DNA of 64,000 bases, taken from the NCBI GenBank assembly GCA_026874595.1, contig CM049309.1, positions 24,183,033 to 24,247,032 on the forward strand, in the 5' to 3' direction. How positions within the stretch are numbered: the stretch's first letter is position 1; each line of letters begins with the position of its first letter. This document shows positions 62,940-64,000 of the stretch, in pieces. Both the position numbers and the translations under genes were made by a program. Below the pieces are notes generated by a model. The model was not told the DNA's origin. It was given only the letters and a program-made list of their open reading frames with translations, and made no database searches. Source of the stretch: Sipunculus nudus. Its lineage: Eukaryota > Annelida > Sipuncula > Golfingiida > Sipunculidae.

Positions 62940-64000
62940 CGTATTTTAATGGAAAGCTTGCAAACTTCTATTCACTGTCTCGTATTTTAATGGAAAGCTT
63001 GCAAACTTCCATTCACTATGTCTCGTTTTTTAATGGAAAGCTTGCAAACTTTTATTCACTGTGTGTCGTATTTTATTGGAAACCTTGCAACTTCCGTTCA
63101 CTGTGTCTCGTATTTTAATGGAAGCTTGCAAACTTCTATTTACTGTGTGTCGTATTTTATTGGAAACCTTGCAACTTCCGTTCACTGTGTCTCGTATTTT
63201 AATGGAAGCTTGCAAACTTTTATTCACTGTGTGTCGTATTTTATTGAAAACCTTGCAACTTCCGTTCACTGTGTCTCGTATTTTAATTGAAGCTTGCAAA
63301 CTTCTATTCACTGTGTGCCGTATTTTATTGGAAAGCTTGCAACTTCCGTTCACCGTGTCTCGTATTTTAATGTAAGCTTGCAAACTTTTATTCACTGTGT
63401 GTCGTATTTTATTGGTAAGCTTGCAACTTTCGTTCACTGTGTCTCGTATTTTAATGGAAGCTTGCAAACTTTTATTCACTGTATGTCGTATTTTATTGGA
63501 AAGCTTGCAACTTCCGTTCACTGTGTCTCGTATTTTAATGGAAGCTTGCAAACTTCTATTCACTGTGAGTCGTATTTTATTGGAAAGCTTGCAACTTCCG
63601 TTCACTGTGTCTCGTATTTTAATGGAAGCTTGCAAACTTCTATTCACTGTGTGTCATATTTTAATGGAAAACTTGCAACTTCCGTTCACTGTGTCTCGTA
63701 TTTCAATGGAAGCTTACAAACTTTTATTCACTGTGTGTCGTATTTTATTGGAAAGCTTGCAACTTCCGTTCACTGTTTATCGTATTTAAATGGAAGCTTG
63801 CAAACTTTTTATTCACTGTGTTTCGTATTTTATTGGAAAGCTTGCAACTTCCGTTCACTGTGTCTCGTATTTTAATGGAAGCTTGCAACTTCCGTTCACT
63901 GTGTATCGTATTTAAATGGAAAGCTTGCAAACTTCCGTTCACCGTGTCTCGTATTTAAATGGAAAGTTTGCAAACTTCCGTTCGCCGTGTTTCGTATTTA
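62940..64000. repeat. 84-bp dimeric satellite, continues past window end
   Basis: Alternating 43-bp (GCTTGCAAACTTCTATTCAC..) and 41-bp (GCTTGCAACTTCCGTTCACT..) monomers form an 84-bp dimer; the 43-bp monomer starts at 63124, 63208 and 63292. Flanking copies (62940-63060 and 63880-64000) are single monomers not in dimer order. Because 84 is a multiple of three, long frames remain open on both strands (63030-63647 minus, 63294-63875 plus) with 28-residue repeats. Openness on both strands argues for structure rather than coding. Confidence 0.95.

Noticed and set aside
63030-63647. 205-codon minus-strand frame as a repeat protein
   Set aside because: Open on both strands because the 84-bp dimer is a multiple of three; no signal peptide or domain.

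Overview
This window is eukaryotic, animal-type genomic DNA, most likely from a marine invertebrate and possibly a mollusc. That placement is inference from the mix of AT-rich unique sequence, very many mini- and microsatellites, small DNA-transposon derivatives, a tRNA-Lys-like primed Ty3/gypsy element and a LINE remnant. I see no intact host gene, no rRNA, no convincing tRNA gene and no CRISPR. Nearly every long open frame lies in a tandem repeat or a decayed transposon.

Layout: 1-10620 is one large satellite domain. A simple 41-bp array (1-2450) passes through a degenerate junction into a related 41-bp family organised as higher-order repeats (163-bp tetramers of two types, 122-bp trimers, 82-bp dimers). 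10.6-15.5 kb is AT-rich and gene-free. 15.5-20.1 kb is a minisatellite cluster (about 27, 31 and 25 bp) with a broken minus-strand coding remnant (16836-17570) running straight into the 31-bp array, followed by a CpG-rich motif-dense stretch. 20-34 kb holds a 23-bp array, a hAT-like non-autonomous element (23738-24550), another 41-bp array (25080-25800), an old tandem duplication with three TATCGATA sites (31005-31695), and two MITEs (32077-32268 and 33491-33783). 34.2-34.95 kb is a 35-bp array.

37940-42820 is a decayed Ty3/gypsy LTR retrotransposon with both LTRs, a primer-binding site inside a strong hairpin, a broken pol (reverse transcriptase, RNase H, a PHD-type zinc finger, integrase), no visible gag or protease, a long 3' noncoding segment and a polypurine tract. 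The PHD finger between RNase H and integrase is the most interesting protein feature here.

43-58 kb is AT-rich sequence with a (CT)n/(GA)n pair, a fold-back sequence, a GC palindrome, a 3 x 68-bp repeat, a pogo/Tigger-like MITE with TA target duplication, and a second copy of the 32-kb MITE with its own 5-bp target duplication. 58-64 kb has two (AT)n tracts, a possible SINE fragment, the 3' part of a LINE on the minus strand (60583-61465) and an 84-bp dimeric satellite that runs off the window end.

Functionally the window reads as repeat-rich intergenic or heterochromatic DNA. The proteins it records belong to mobile elements, and all are broken. All family calls are from motifs read by eye; no database search was possible.
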